Shown here in pieces: positions 54,431 to 63,212 of a stretch of 64,000 nucleotides of DNA. A program made the position numbers and the translations under genes. The notes beneath the pieces were generated by a model. That model ran no database searches. It was not told where the DNA came from and saw only the letters and a program-made list of their open reading frames with translations. The stretch is taken from NCBI RefSeq assembly GCF_004358755.1, contig NZ_SMZY01000005.1:62001-126000 (forward strand), written 5' to 3'. This DNA is from Peribacillus frigoritolerans (GTDB taxonomy: Bacteria > Bacillota > Bacilli > Bacillales > Bacillaceae). Positions within the stretch are counted from its first letter, which is position 1. Every line of letters starts with the position of its first letter.

Positions 54431-54757
54431 ATGGCCAAAACAAAGATTGATACAGTTGAAGAATTCCAGCAAATCGCTGACAGCGGAGAACCCTTTTTAT
54501 TTTTCAAAAATAGCTTAACTTGTCCTATTGCTCAGGCAGCCTACGAGAAATTCGAAGCTTTTGCTGAGGAAAATGATACGGTTCATGCCTATTACTTGAA
54601 TGTCCAGGAAGCAAGACCGCTTTCAAATTATATAGCAGAAACTTACGGTGTGAAGCACGAATCACCGCAGGCTCTTCTTTTCAAAGACAAACAAGTTGCA
54701 TGGAACGAGTCACATTGGAAAATTACAAAAGACTCATTAACTAAAAACGTCTTATAA
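54431..54757 (+). CDS. ytxJ: YtxJ, monothiol bacilliredoxin
   Basis: A 108-residue thioredoxin-fold protein with the single-Cys active site NSLTCPIAQAAYEKF (TCPI, about residue 32). This is the BrxC/YtxJ monothiol bacilliredoxin that removes bacillithiol from oxidised protein thiols. ATG at 54431; AGGAGTG lies 13 nt upstream, and the upstream ATG 54404 has no ribosome site. The terminator after ytxH suggests separate or read-through expression here. Confidence 0.9.
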   Translation: MAKTKIDTVEEFQQIADSGEPFLFFKNSLTCPIAQAAYEKFEAFAEENDTVHAYYLNVQEARPLSNYIAETYGVKHESPQALLFKDKQVAWNESHWKITKDSLTKNVL

Positions 54758-54767
54758 AATAGAGGAT

Positions 54768-54802
54768 GGGACAGAGGCTTTAAAGCTCTGTTCCTTTTTT
54801 TT
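54768..54802 (+). terminator. Terminator of ytxJ
   Basis: GGGACAGAG / CTCTGTTCC with GCTTTAAAG loop region and nine T. Confidence 0.88.
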
Positions 54803-54840
54803 TGTGACTTCAATGAAGCATGAATAGGAGAAGGTGTAAA

Positions 54841-55449
54841 ATGAACGAACGTTCTTTTGATCAGTTATTAAATATAAAGACTGAAGGGGGGCAAAAAGGA
54901 TTTGGCAAGTCAATGCATTATCACCGCTATGAACCGACTCCATATGCTGCACTGGAGAAATTGTTTCATGAATATGAACTGAACAGCAGTGATCAAGTAG
55001 TTGACTTTGGCTGCGGAAAAGGCAGAACGAACTTTTATATTCATTATTTAAGCAAAGCTGCTGTCAAAGGGATCGAAATGAACGAGGAATTCTATCAGGA
55101 AGCCATCCAAAACCGTGATCGTTATGTAAAAAAAGCTAAGAGCCAAAAAGGGCAAATCCAGTTTTATTGCTGCTTGGCCGAAGAATACAAAATCGATCCG
55201 GCAGATAATCGTTTTTATTTCTTTAATCCTTTTTCAAAAGAAATTTTTATGAATGTCATAAACAATATCCTTCAGTCGGTTGAAGTGGCAAGGCGGGAGA
55301 TCGAGCTGATTTTGTATTATTGTTCAGAAGAGTATATTTATTTCTTAGAAAACCAGACGGCTTTTGAATTTAAAAAAGAAGTCATTCTGCCTGGGCTTCA
55401 TGACCGTAATCCGTTTGAACGATTTTTGATTTATAGACTTGATTATTAA
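54841..55449 (+). CDS. SAM-dependent methyltransferase, unknown substrate
   Basis: A 202-residue class I methyltransferase. SAM motif I is VVDFGCGKGRTNFYIHYLSK (about 56-75), followed by KGIEMNEEFY (motif II). YFFNPFSKEIF holds the family active-site NPF. ATG at 54841 follows AGGAGAAGGTG. It lies alone between the ytxJ terminator and the second 52-bp array. Homologues often carry rRNA or small-molecule names, but nothing in the sequence fixes the substrate. Confidence 0.8.
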   Translation: MNERSFDQLLNIKTEGGQKGFGKSMHYHRYEPTPYAALEKLFHEYELNSSDQVVDFGCGKGRTNFYIHYLSKAAVKGIEMNEEFYQEAIQNRDRYVKKAKSQKGQIQFYCCLAEEYKIDPADNRFYFFNPFSKEIFMNVINNILQSVEVARREIELILYYCSEEYIYFLENQTAFEFKKEVILPGLHDRNPFERFLIYRLDY

Positions 55450-55496
55450 TTACAAGGACGGAACTTGAATCCTATTGAACAGCAATTATTATACTT

Positions 55497-55886
55497 TGAT
55501 TTCAAAAATCCCCAGACCAGACGAGATAGTGGAAACAAAGAGGTGCTATAATTCCAAAAATCCCCAGACCAGACGAGATGGAGGAATCAAAGGGGTGCTA
55601 TGATTCCAAAAATCCCTAGACCAGACGAGATAGTGGAATCAAAGGGGTGCTATGATTCCAAAAATCCCGAAATCAGACAAGAAAGTGGAATCAAAGAGGT
55701 GCTATGATTCCAAAGATCCCGAGATCAGACAAGAAAGTGGAAACAAAGAGGTGCTATGATTCCAAAGATCCCGAGATCAGACGAGATAGTGGAATCAAAG
55801 AAGTGCTATGATTCCAAAAATCCCTAGACCAGACGAGATAGTGGAATCAAATCCCGAGATCCGACAAGATTGTGAAATCATAGCAG
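55497..55886. repeat. 52-bp tandem repeat array, seven units plus a partial
   Basis: TGATTCCAAA or a variant starts at 55497, 55549, 55601, 55653, 55705, 55757 and 55809, all 52 bp apart. The last unit is shortened after GTGGAATCAAA and joins a partial unit (TCCCGAGATCCGACAAGATT). The internal block has two forms, AATCCCTAGACCAGACGAG and GATCCCGAGATCAGACAAG. It fills the gap between the convergent methyltransferase and actin-fold ATPase genes; no terminator is obvious in it. Confidence 0.97.
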
Positions 55887-55939
55887 ATTTTTTTAGAATC
55901 ACTATGCTTATCAGAGCTGAACAGCCGGTTCAGCTATTC

Positions 55940-58060
55940 CTAAATCCATTTAATACTTAACTTGTCCCCAGGCAGCAATTCTTCGTGAAAGGCTGTTTCT
56001 TTTTCATTTTTTAACAGGAGAAATTTTCTGCTTCCCTCAGTGGGGATCTTTATGTCGACAGCAGTAAAGACATCCTGAAAAATAAATGAGCTTGGAGGCT
56101 GCTTCTTAATGGTAAGGCGGTCGCCATTATGAATTTTATCCCCTAAGGAAAGAAGCTTTTCATCTCTATAAACTTCAGCGGTCATCTTCTTAATTGTCAG
56201 GGGCTCCTTGTTATAGAGAACTTGCAGGGAATCATATGCTGCTATCTTAAGCTCAGACAGGACTTGGCTGATAGATGGCGATTCCGTTGGAACAGCTGTT
56301 ATTTGATCCCATTCCTCAAATGGTGAGGATGGCAAAGCGGGAACGTGATTAATCAGAATTTTTCCAGAGAATGCATCAAGCTGCACCCTGCTGCCATCCA
56401 CTACAAGGTGAAATGGCGCAAAAGAGGCTCCACCTGGCAAAATGTCTTTTATCTGATCAGGAAACGAATAAGTAATGGAATCCCTGTCAGCTACCAGGTC
56501 CGTTAAAGAGGCAGGCTTCCCATTTAATGCAAGTTTTGCTTCAACTTGAATCCGTTCTCCATTTAAGAGGATGTGTGTGGCTGGAACAGCATCAATCAAA
56601 TCAGAGAGGGCGACACTGAGTGACCTGCCGTCTTTTCCTTTTTCAATGATGATTTCATCCCCATTATGAATTTCATCTTCAACTGAACATACTTTCCCAT
56701 TTTTAAAAAGCAAAGGTGCTTCTCCATAAGTGCCGGGGATTGTTATTGATTGTCCGTTTAAAGAGGCAATAAATGCGAGACCAGGTTTTCCATAATATTT
56801 GCTCATCTGAATCCCGGAAGAGAGAAAACTGTCTGAAACTGTCAGTTTTCTCATATGCAGGAGCCGGACTGAGCGTTCATTTACTTTAACACTGACATAC
56901 TGAATCGGATTCTGGTTGGAGGAAATTGCGATTCCAATTGGGGTAACCAGTTCTGGCCCTTTTTTTAAATGCCCGGCAAACTTGAGCTGCTTGATGGCGT
57001 CAATGCCTCTTATCGCAACCCTGTTTAATGGCAGGTTCAGTTTTTCAGCAATCATTTCAGGGAGCTTAGGTGTTAAGCTGCCGCCTCCAATCAGCATGAC
57101 TGCCTTTGGGGAAGCCTCCTTGTTTAAAGAATAAATTTCTTCTTTTATCGCACTTGCCAGCTTATCAATTGAATCGTGAATCTGCGCAATTGCATCTTCT
57201 TTTAAAATTTCATTTTCAAATCCCAAAATATCTTTCACAAGGATGCTCTCAGATGTATTCAGCTCTCTTTTTGCCTGTTCCGCATCATGGAAATCCAACA
57301 AGAACTGATCTGAAATGGCTTCTGTTATTTCATCTCCTGCGATTGGAACCATTCCGTACGCAGTAACAGTTCCCTCATTTGTTATCGCGATATCGGATGT
57401 ACCGGCCCCTATATCTACAAGTGCTACATTCAATCTTCTCATCGATGGAGGGATTAACACGTTTATTGCCGCAATTGGCTCAAGTGTCAAAGCCTTCATC
57501 TCCAAATTTGCTCTACTTAAGGCAGCATGGAGAGATTCTACAACAACTTTAGGCAAAAAGGTCGCAATGATTTCTGCAGAGGCAATCTTGCCCTGCTGAT
57601 CCACCAAACTGCCGATCTCTTGATGATCAAGGTTGTAATGAATCACAGAATAGCCGACACAATCATACTCCTGCATAGCTTTTTCTTTTAAGGCAAGCTG
57701 CTTCTGAGCTTCTTGAACAGCCATCAGCTCAAGATGAAAGACGGTTTCTGTCTGAATAATGGGCTTGCCTTCTATATCGATATGAGCTTCTGCCCGTATC
57801 GTTTTTAGAGCTCTCCCTGCAGCAGCCACACAAACTTCCTGAAGAGTTCCATGTTTTTCTTCAAGCTTTTCTTTGACTGAAGAAATCACATTAGAAACAG
57901 AGATGACATCGTGAATCTGTCCATCGAGCATTGAGCGCTCTCCATGTTCCTGTATGACCGTATCAATGACTTCATAGGCGCCGTCTTTTTCGGATAACAG
58001 CAAACCAACTACAGACCGGGTGCCAATATCTAATGCAAATGTATAAGTCTCTTTTATCAA
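55940..58060 (-). CDS. FtsA/PilM-like actin-fold ATPase with long C-terminal extension
   Basis: A 706-residue protein. The first about 330 residues are an actin-type ATPase domain like FtsA/PilM: phosphate-1 YTFALDIGTRSVVGLLLS, phosphate-2 NVALVDIGAGTSDIAI and adenosine motif MLIGGGSLTPKL. The remaining about 370 residues are not part of normal FtsA (about 420 aa). They repeat a beta-rich pattern with EIHNGDEIIIEKG, KIHNGDRLTIKKQ and ELLPGDKLSIKW, resembling beta-grasp or SLBB-like folds. TTG start at 58060 with GAGGTG 7 nt upstream. No FtsZ neighbour; function unknown. Annotated relatives are usually called cell division protein FtsA. Confidence 0.83.
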   Translation of the reverse strand: MIKETYTFALDIGTRSVVGLLLSEKDGAYEVIDTVIQEHGERSMLDGQIHDVISVSNVISSVKEKLEEKHGTLQEVCVAAAGRALKTIRAEAHIDIEGKPIIQTETVFHLELMAVQEAQKQLALKEKAMQEYDCVGYSVIHYNLDHQEIGSLVDQQGKIASAEIIATFLPKVVVESLHAALSRANLEMKALTLEPIAAINVLIPPSMRRLNVALVDIGAGTSDIAITNEGTVTAYGMVPIAGDEITEAISDQFLLDFHDAEQAKRELNTSESILVKDILGFENEILKEDAIAQIHDSIDKLASAIKEEIYSLNKEASPKAVMLIGGGSLTPKLPEMIAEKLNLPLNRVAIRGIDAIKQLKFAGHLKKGPELVTPIGIAISSNQNPIQYVSVKVNERSVRLLHMRKLTVSDSFLSSGIQMSKYYGKPGLAFIASLNGQSITIPGTYGEAPLLFKNGKVCSVEDEIHNGDEIIIEKGKDGRSLSVALSDLIDAVPATHILLNGERIQVEAKLALNGKPASLTDLVADRDSITYSFPDQIKDILPGGASFAPFHLVVDGSRVQLDAFSGKILINHVPALPSSPFEEWDQITAVPTESPSISQVLSELKIAAYDSLQVLYNKEPLTIKKMTAEVYRDEKLLSLGDKIHNGDRLTIKKQPPSSFIFQDVFTAVDIKIPTEGSRKFLLLKNEKETAFHEELLPGDKLSIKWI

Positions 58061-58125
58061 AATGAGCACCTCGTTTATTAATCTCCAAAACTTAAATAAT
58101 CCTATAAAACAGTATTGTTAGCGCT

Positions 58126-58157
58126 TAAAAACGCTTTATCACTTAAAAGCGTTTAAA
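58126..58157. promoter_or_regulatory. Palindromic operator candidate
   Basis: AAACGCTT (58129-58136) and AAGCGTTT (58147-58154) are perfect 8-bp inverted arms 10 bp apart with matching AT flanks. It lies between the divergent actin-fold ATPase gene and aroA. The bound regulator is unknown. Confidence 0.5.
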
Positions 58158-58173
58158 TGTTAAAGAAAAATGC

Positions 58174-58202
58174 GTGACAACGTGAAGGATTTTGTATATA
58201 AT
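58174..58202 (+). promoter_or_regulatory. Candidate aroA promoter
   Basis: GTGACA (58174-58179), a 17-bp spacer and TATAAT (58197-58202). The rest of the 58203-58369 leader has no clear structure. Confidence 0.7.
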
Positions 58203-58369
58203 TATCACTAATTACTAAAGAAAATGTATCATATTTTCTTTTTTTAAGAAAGCTGATGCAGGTTTGCATCACAAGTGAACACTAGTTTTGAAGGGATGCA
58301 TGTACAAGCCGGATTTTGGCTTTTCATAAGAGTTTCTTCAATTTTAAAAAACGCGAAAGGATGAGTGAG

Positions 58370-59446
58370 ATGAGTAACGCCGAGTTAGAAGCATTGCGAG
58401 AGAGAGCAGAAGAGATTAATCTGCAGATTTTACAGCTGATTAATGAGCGAGGAAAGTTAGTACAGGATATAGGTAAAGCCAAGGAAGCGCAGGGCGTTAA
58501 TCGATATGATCCCGTCCGTGAGCGAAGAATGCTTAATAAAATCAAAGAGAACAATGATGGACCTTTTGAAGACTCCACATTGCAGCATATTTTTAAAGAA
58601 ATCTTCAAAGCAAGCTTAGAGCTTCAGGAAGACGATCACCGCAAAGCGCTTCTTGTGTCACGCAAAAAGAAGCCTGAAGATACAATTGTTGACGTTAAAG
58701 GCGTCAAAATTGGTGATGGAAGCCAAGTATTGATTGTTGGGCCATGTGCAGTTGAAAGCTATGAGCAGGTAGCTGCTGTTGCAGAAGAGGCTAAAAAACA
58801 AGGAATCCGCTTATTGCGCGGAGGAGCATTCAAGCCGCGCACAAGCCCTTATGATTTCCAGGGTCTTGGTCTGGAAGGCTTAAAAATCTTAAAACGCGTT
58901 GCAGATGAATATGATATGGCTGTTATCAGTGAAATTGTGAATCCGGCTGATATTGAAACAGCGATTCAATACATTGATGTTATCCAAATCGGAGCCCGCA
59001 ACATGCAGAACTTTGAATTATTAAAAGCTGCGGGCGCAGTTAAAAAGCCTGTATTATTAAAACGCGGCCTTGCTGCTACACTCGATGAGTTCGTAAATGC
59101 AGCTGAGTATATTATTTCTCAAGGAAACGATCAAATCATCCTTTGTGAACGCGGTATCCGCACATACGAAACAGCTACTCGAAATACGCTTGATATTTCA
59201 GCTGTGCCGATTTTGAAACAAGAAACGCATTTGCCGGTAATGGTTGATGTTACGCATTCAACCGGCCGCCGCGACTTGCTTATTCCTTGTGCTAAAGCAG
59301 CGCTTGCGATTGGTGCTGACGGTGTTATGGCCGAGGTTCATCCTGACCCTGCGGTTGCGCTTTCGGATTCAGCTCAGCAAATGGATTTCGATCAGTTCGC
59401 AGAGTTCATGAATGAGATTAGACCGTTAGCAAAAGTAAAGGCATAA
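58370..59446 (+). CDS. aroA: Bifunctional DAHP synthase / chorismate mutase AroA
   Basis: A 358-residue enzyme catalysing the first step of the shikimate pathway. An N-terminal type II chorismate mutase ([20 protein letters not shown], 1-85) acts as allosteric and catalytic domain. It is fused to a class I-beta DAHP synthase: [12 protein letters not shown] (metal Cys), [16 protein letters not shown] and [14 protein letters not shown]. The ATG at 58370 has AAAGGATG upstream and gives the same 358-residue length as B. subtilis AroA. The neighbouring ccpA expected downstream is absent. Confidence 0.96.
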   Translation: MSNAELEALRERAEEINLQILQLINERGKLVQDIGKAKEAQGVNRYDPVRERRMLNKIKENNDGPFEDSTLQHIFKEIFKASLELQEDDHRKALLVSRKKKPEDTIVDVKGVKIGDGSQVLIVGPCAVESYEQVAAVAEEAKKQGIRLLRGGAFKPRTSPYDFQGLGLEGLKILKRVADEYDMAVISEIVNPADIETAIQYIDVIQIGARNMQNFELLKAAGAVKKPVLLKRGLAATLDEFVNAAEYIISQGNDQIILCERGIRTYETATRNTLDISAVPILKQETHLPVMVDVTHSTGRRDLLIPCAKAALAIGADGVMAEVHPDPAVALSDSAQQMDFDQFAEFMNEIRPLAKVKA

Positions 59447-59467
59447 ATTTTTTGGAATATGAAAGAG

Positions 59468-59514
59468 CCGCCTGCATGCATCCAGATTTCGGGATCGTGT
59501 TGGCGGTTTTTTTT
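59468..59514 (+). terminator. Terminator of aroA
   Basis: CCGCC ... GGCGG stem with inner TGCATCC-type pairing and eight T, 22 bp after the stop. Confidence 0.85.
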
Positions 59515-59586
59515 GAATTCATCTTATGTATTACTGGGTGTTTCAATTATATATTGGATAATCCATTCAGATCACGCTTAACGAGG

Positions 59587-59620
59587 AGCACCCCTTGAAG
59601 CTCAAGGAGTGCTGTTTTTT
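59587..59620 (+). terminator. Second plus-strand terminator after aroA
   Basis: AGCACCCCTTGA / TCAAGGAGTGCT with AGC loop, then GTTTTTT. No gene lies between it and the aroA terminator, so it may be the left-over end of a lost gene. The 59621-59863 stretch is AT-rich and shows no supported gene. Confidence 0.8.
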
Positions 59621-59863
59621 AGAAAGGATAGATTTCTTTTTAATACGATTTGATTATTTCGTTGAACGCAATTTAATTGAGGCTTCTTAGAAAATAAAAC
59701 GAGGAAAGAAAAAGAGGATAGAAAGCAAACTAAGCTGTCATGGAGCGCTTTACTTTCTAAGAATGGTATGATGAGGTATGAAAAGTCTTCATATGTTCTG
59801 AATATCATATGTTGAAAATTTCTTATTGATATAGACAAACATCCAAAATTCCTTCTGGACTGC

Positions 59864-60637
59864 TTACTTTACATTACGATGCAGCCTATACGACCAATAT
59901 TCTAATAAAGTGGGATGGCTTCTTAATTTAGATTCTCCTTTTGGCGGCAATATTATTTGATATTTATTATCTAATACTTCCCATATTGCTTCTTTTAATA
60001 AAGGCAAGCCTATAGCAAGCTGAAGTAAAGGATAAGTATAAAAATTATCTTTTTCATTCGTCTGAATGATTCCCTGTTTTAATATATTTCCTGTATCTAT
60101 ACCTTCATCAACAAAATGAATTGTGGTTCCGCATAGCTCATTTTGGTTTTCCACTAGCGCCCAATAAGCTCCATGTACTCCTCTATACATAGGAGTTATA
60201 CCTGCATGCATATTGATGAATTTAGCAGGAACACAATTAAGAACTTTTTTTGAAATAATTCTAGTACCATTTACAATGACTATATCTGGCTTTATTTCTC
60301 TTAGTATATTTACTGTTTCATTATCATTGACAGATTTTACGTTAATGATTTCACCTTCATTAATAGAGCTGCAATTTAATTGGTGCATTCTCTTAATATC
60401 ATTAGTACGTTCAACTGACCTTTTTTTTAGATATGAAACAGTAAAGGTTTGGAACAAAACTTGACCCAATACTTTAAAAAAGCCAAGTTTTTTAATTCTA
60501 TTTTTTAGAAAATTGGATCTTGGCACAGGTTCCTCTATAATTACTTTTTGAATGTTGAAGCTTTCTATTAAGTAATTATGAACAATATTAGTAGATTCCC
60601 CTTTACCTGCTAACATGATGATCGTGGGACTCTTCAA
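59864..60637 (-). CDS. Formyltransferase-family protein
   Basis: A 257-residue protein of the formyl-transferase family (as in Fmt, PurN and sugar N-formyltransferases). The catalytic motif INMHAGITPMYRGVHGAYWA holds the His and the usual formyl-THF-site residues. GTTIHFVDEGIDTGNIL carries the conserved Asp. It lacks the long C-terminal domain of Fmt. TTG at 60637 with AAGGAG upstream; overlaps the deacetylase by 35 bp. Likely N-formylation of an amino-sugar in a surface glycan. The DNA is AT-rich. Confidence 0.8.
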   Translation of the reverse strand: MKSPTIIMLAGKGESTNIVHNYLIESFNIQKVIIEEPVPRSNFLKNRIKKLGFFKVLGQVLFQTFTVSYLKKRSVERTNDIKRMHQLNCSSINEGEIINVKSVNDNETVNILREIKPDIVIVNGTRIISKKVLNCVPAKFINMHAGITPMYRGVHGAYWALVENQNELCGTTIHFVDEGIDTGNILKQGIIQTNEKDNFYTYPLLQLAIGLPLLKEAIWEVLDNKYQIILPPKGESKLRSHPTLLEYWSYRLHRNVK

Positions 60638-61625
60638 CCGTCTCACTCCTTAATAGATGTTTCGAAAATTCCTCCATATTTAAACTTTCCATATCAAAAT
60701 TTTGTCTCAAAAAAGAAAAATGTTTCAATATGCTCTCCAAAAAGGATAAATTTTCATTTAGGTTAATCCCAAAATTATGAGGGTGCCACCACAAATGATA
60801 AACTAATTTCTTTTTTGCTGCGTAATCTAAATCGGAGATAATTCTCTTTAGTCTTAACGGCTCCAAATATTTTAATGTTTTGGAATAAGGTCTTAAAAAA
60901 CGGCTGGATGGAATATTCAGAGGTAAATTACTATTCTTTATCTCTTTTATAGAGTAGCAATTGTGACCAGATGTATTTATATAGGCATCAGCTAATCTGG
61001 CTATCCTTTTTAATCCATGTTGTCCTTTCTCATCAGTTGCTTTATATAGCCAAGAACGTTCATTTCCTCTATAAGAAGTGATCCCTAATTCTTTACATGC
61101 TGATAAATAGTTCTCTTCACACTGGTTTCTTGGGAAAACTAGACTTTCAATTTTTAAACCGTATTTCTCGCCAACTTTTATAGCTGCGATAATATCTTCT
61201 TTAAAAGAGTTGAATTGCTGACCTTGTTCTAAAGAGTAATAATGAGAAAAAGTATGTGTTCCGATTCTTTGATATGGATATGAAATTATTTTTTGAATTA
61301 ATGACGGAGCAAAATGATAGGGATCTTCTTCTTCGTTAAGACCTATATTGTAAATATGTTTATATGGTGACAAATGGCTATTTAGATATTCCGGTTTTTG
61401 TTCAGGACAATTTTCTATTAATTCATCACGCGAATTGAAAAAAAGAAATCCTACAGTAGACCAAGTGGCATGTATTTCATATTTATCGAATAATTCTAAG
61501 ATAGCAGGAATTGCAGTCCTAACCCCCAGTAAGTTTTCTTTGTAGCTTAATAAACTTTTTTTATCTCTTACACCCCAATAAAGTTCAAAATCTAATGAAA
61601 TAACTAATTTACCTTTTTCAGACAA
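60603..61625 (-). CDS. Polysaccharide deacetylase family protein
   Basis: A 340-residue NodB-homology-like protein. Motif 1 is LVISLDFELYWG (catalytic Asp) and motif 2 HTFSHYY (metal His pair, TH-x-SH type), with WWHPHNFG near the end. No signal peptide is visible, suggesting a cytoplasmic role on a glycan precursor. TTG start at 61625 with AGGAG upstream. It overlaps the formyltransferase by 35 bp, so deacetylation and N-formylation may be coupled steps. Confidence 0.8.
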   Translation of the reverse strand: MSEKGKLVISLDFELYWGVRDKKSLLSYKENLLGVRTAIPAILELFDKYEIHATWSTVGFLFFNSRDELIENCPEQKPEYLNSHLSPYKHIYNIGLNEEEDPYHFAPSLIQKIISYPYQRIGTHTFSHYYSLEQGQQFNSFKEDIIAAIKVGEKYGLKIESLVFPRNQCEENYLSACKELGITSYRGNERSWLYKATDEKGQHGLKRIARLADAYINTSGHNCYSIKEIKNSNLPLNIPSSRFLRPYSKTLKYLEPLRLKRIISDLDYAAKKKLVYHLWWHPHNFGINLNENLSFLESILKHFSFLRQNFDMESLNMEEFSKHLLRSETVEESHDHHVSR

Positions 61626-62090
61626 TTAAAACTCCTACCTTCCGGGAATCCTCCATCACTAAGCAGTTTACAGTTTACCGCGCTAAGTCTTTCTAAGTTC
61701 TTTCTGACCTTTTAGTTTATTCGAAAACTGATTAAATGGAGTAAGTACCAAATTACATATAAGACCACATCCGCGGCCAATTTCTCAGAAGGTTTAGAAA
61801 GCTGGATGAAATTAATATTTATAGAATCAACAGATAAAAAAGACCGTCGCTGGGCAGAAATCCAGAAGCAATTTTTCAATAGATATAGAGCTGGGACAAA
61901 ATCAGGGCAACGAAGAACGGACAACATGATTCACTTTCAATCTATGTGGAAAAACAAATTTGGAGGGAATAGCCTGAAGAATTACTGGATATACCAAAGA
62001 AAAAAGAAGGGCCCGAGAAGCTTTAGAAATAAACTTCCCGGACATTATTTTGCATGCTTAAAACTCAATAAATCCTCATAAAAGAATTGT
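61626..62090. other. 465-bp gap in the glycan cluster, one orphan frame
   Basis: AT-rich. A plus-strand frame (61806-62081, 91 codons, MKLIFIESTDKKDRRWAEI) is open from 61716 but has no ribosome site and no recognised family, though its basic end (KNYWIYQRKKKGPRSFRNK) is not random-looking. It could be a decayed gene or the end of a lost insertion. A break between the deacetylase and dehydratase genes. Confidence 0.45.
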
Positions 62091-63101
62091 TTATTTATTA
62101 TAAATATCTGCCTTATAATGTTTTAAATTTTCTATGTTTGTAAACCACTCAATGGTTTCAGTCAAACCTTTTTTAAATCCATTACGGTTTCCATAAGAAG
62201 GTTCAAAGCCTAATAGTCTCTTGGCTTTAGAATTATCTGCCCAGAGGCGTTCAACTTCACTTTTTTCAGGTCGTAATCGGAGGTCTTCTGTTTCAATTTC
62301 AATTTCTTTACCCATGATTTCAGCAATGAGTTCAGCCGTCTCACCGATAGAAATTTCATAATTACTTCCAATATTAATAACTTCTCCAAGTGACTTATCG
62401 GACTCGGCTATAGCTATAAAGCCTTTGACAGTATCTTTAATATAATTAAAATCTCGAGTAGGGTTCAAAGCACCCAGCTTGATTTTAGTTCTTCCGCTGG
62501 CAATTTGCGTAATAATGGCAGGGATTACGGCTCTGGCTGATTGTCTTGGCCCGTAAGTATTAAATGGGCGAATAATGGAGACAGGGGTATTAAAGGATTT
62601 ATAAAAAGAAATGGCAACTTGGTCTGCTCCAATTTTTGATGCAGAATAAGGGGACTGTCCTTGAAGCGGATGATCTTCTGTTATAGGAACAAACAGTGCT
62701 GTTCCATATACTTCACTTGTAGAGGTGTGAACTACCTTTTCAATTTCCAGTTCTCTTGCTGCCTGGAGAACGTTTAAGGTGCCCTTTATATTGGTATCAA
62801 TGTAAGTATCCGGTGAGTGGTATGAATATGGGATTGCAATCAATGAAGCTAAATGAAGAACAATATCGCAGCCATTGAGAGCGTTTTTTACACCATATGG
62901 ATCCCGTATATCACCTGCGAACACATCTAACTGTTTTTTTATATCGTCTGGTGAATGATCAAGCCAACCCCAGGAATTAAACGAATTGTAATAGACAAAT
63001 GCACGAACATCTAATCCACTTCTAACTAGCTCTTCAGTCAGATGAGAACCGATAAATCCATCCGCACCAGTTACAAGAATTTTTTTGTTTCGCAGCTCCA
63101 T
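62091..63101 (-). CDS. NAD-dependent sugar-nucleotide 4,6-dehydratase (LegB type)
   Basis: A 336-residue extended SDR. NAD-binding motif VTGADGFIGSHL (10-21), catalytic TSTSEVYG (126-133) and Y152-x3-K156 (SPYSASK). RPFNTYGPRQSARAVIP and FNYIKDTVKGF are typical of GDP-mannose/UDP-GlcNAc 4,6-dehydratases and of LegB of legionaminic acid synthesis. It makes a 4-keto-6-deoxy sugar nucleotide. ATG at 63101 with GAGGGAGGG. Adjacent to the CBS-nucleotidyltransferase, which suggests a shared sugar route. Confidence 0.87.
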   Translation of the reverse strand: MELRNKKILVTGADGFIGSHLTEELVRSGLDVRAFVYYNSFNSWGWLDHSPDDIKKQLDVFAGDIRDPYGVKNALNGCDIVLHLASLIAIPYSYHSPDTYIDTNIKGTLNVLQAARELEIEKVVHTSTSEVYGTALFVPITEDHPLQGQSPYSASKIGADQVAISFYKSFNTPVSIIRPFNTYGPRQSARAVIPAIITQIASGRTKIKLGALNPTRDFNYIKDTVKGFIAIAESDKSLGEVINIGSNYEISIGETAELIAEIMGKEIEIETEDLRLRPEKSEVERLWADNSKAKRLLGFEPSYGNRNGFKKGLTETIEWFTNIENLKHYKADIYNK

Positions 63102-63212
63102 CCTTATTCCCTCCCTCTTTTATCACAATTTCATATTATGCATAGAAGTCATTTTGTAATACAGCATGTAAACGGACTTGTTGCATCGATACCGAATATT
63201 TCTGTAAATCAA

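Noticed and set aside
59602-59838. Minus-strand 78-codon frame between aroA and the formyltransferase
   Set aside because: It has no ribosome site, has low-complexity hydrophobic content, and runs into a terminator hairpin.
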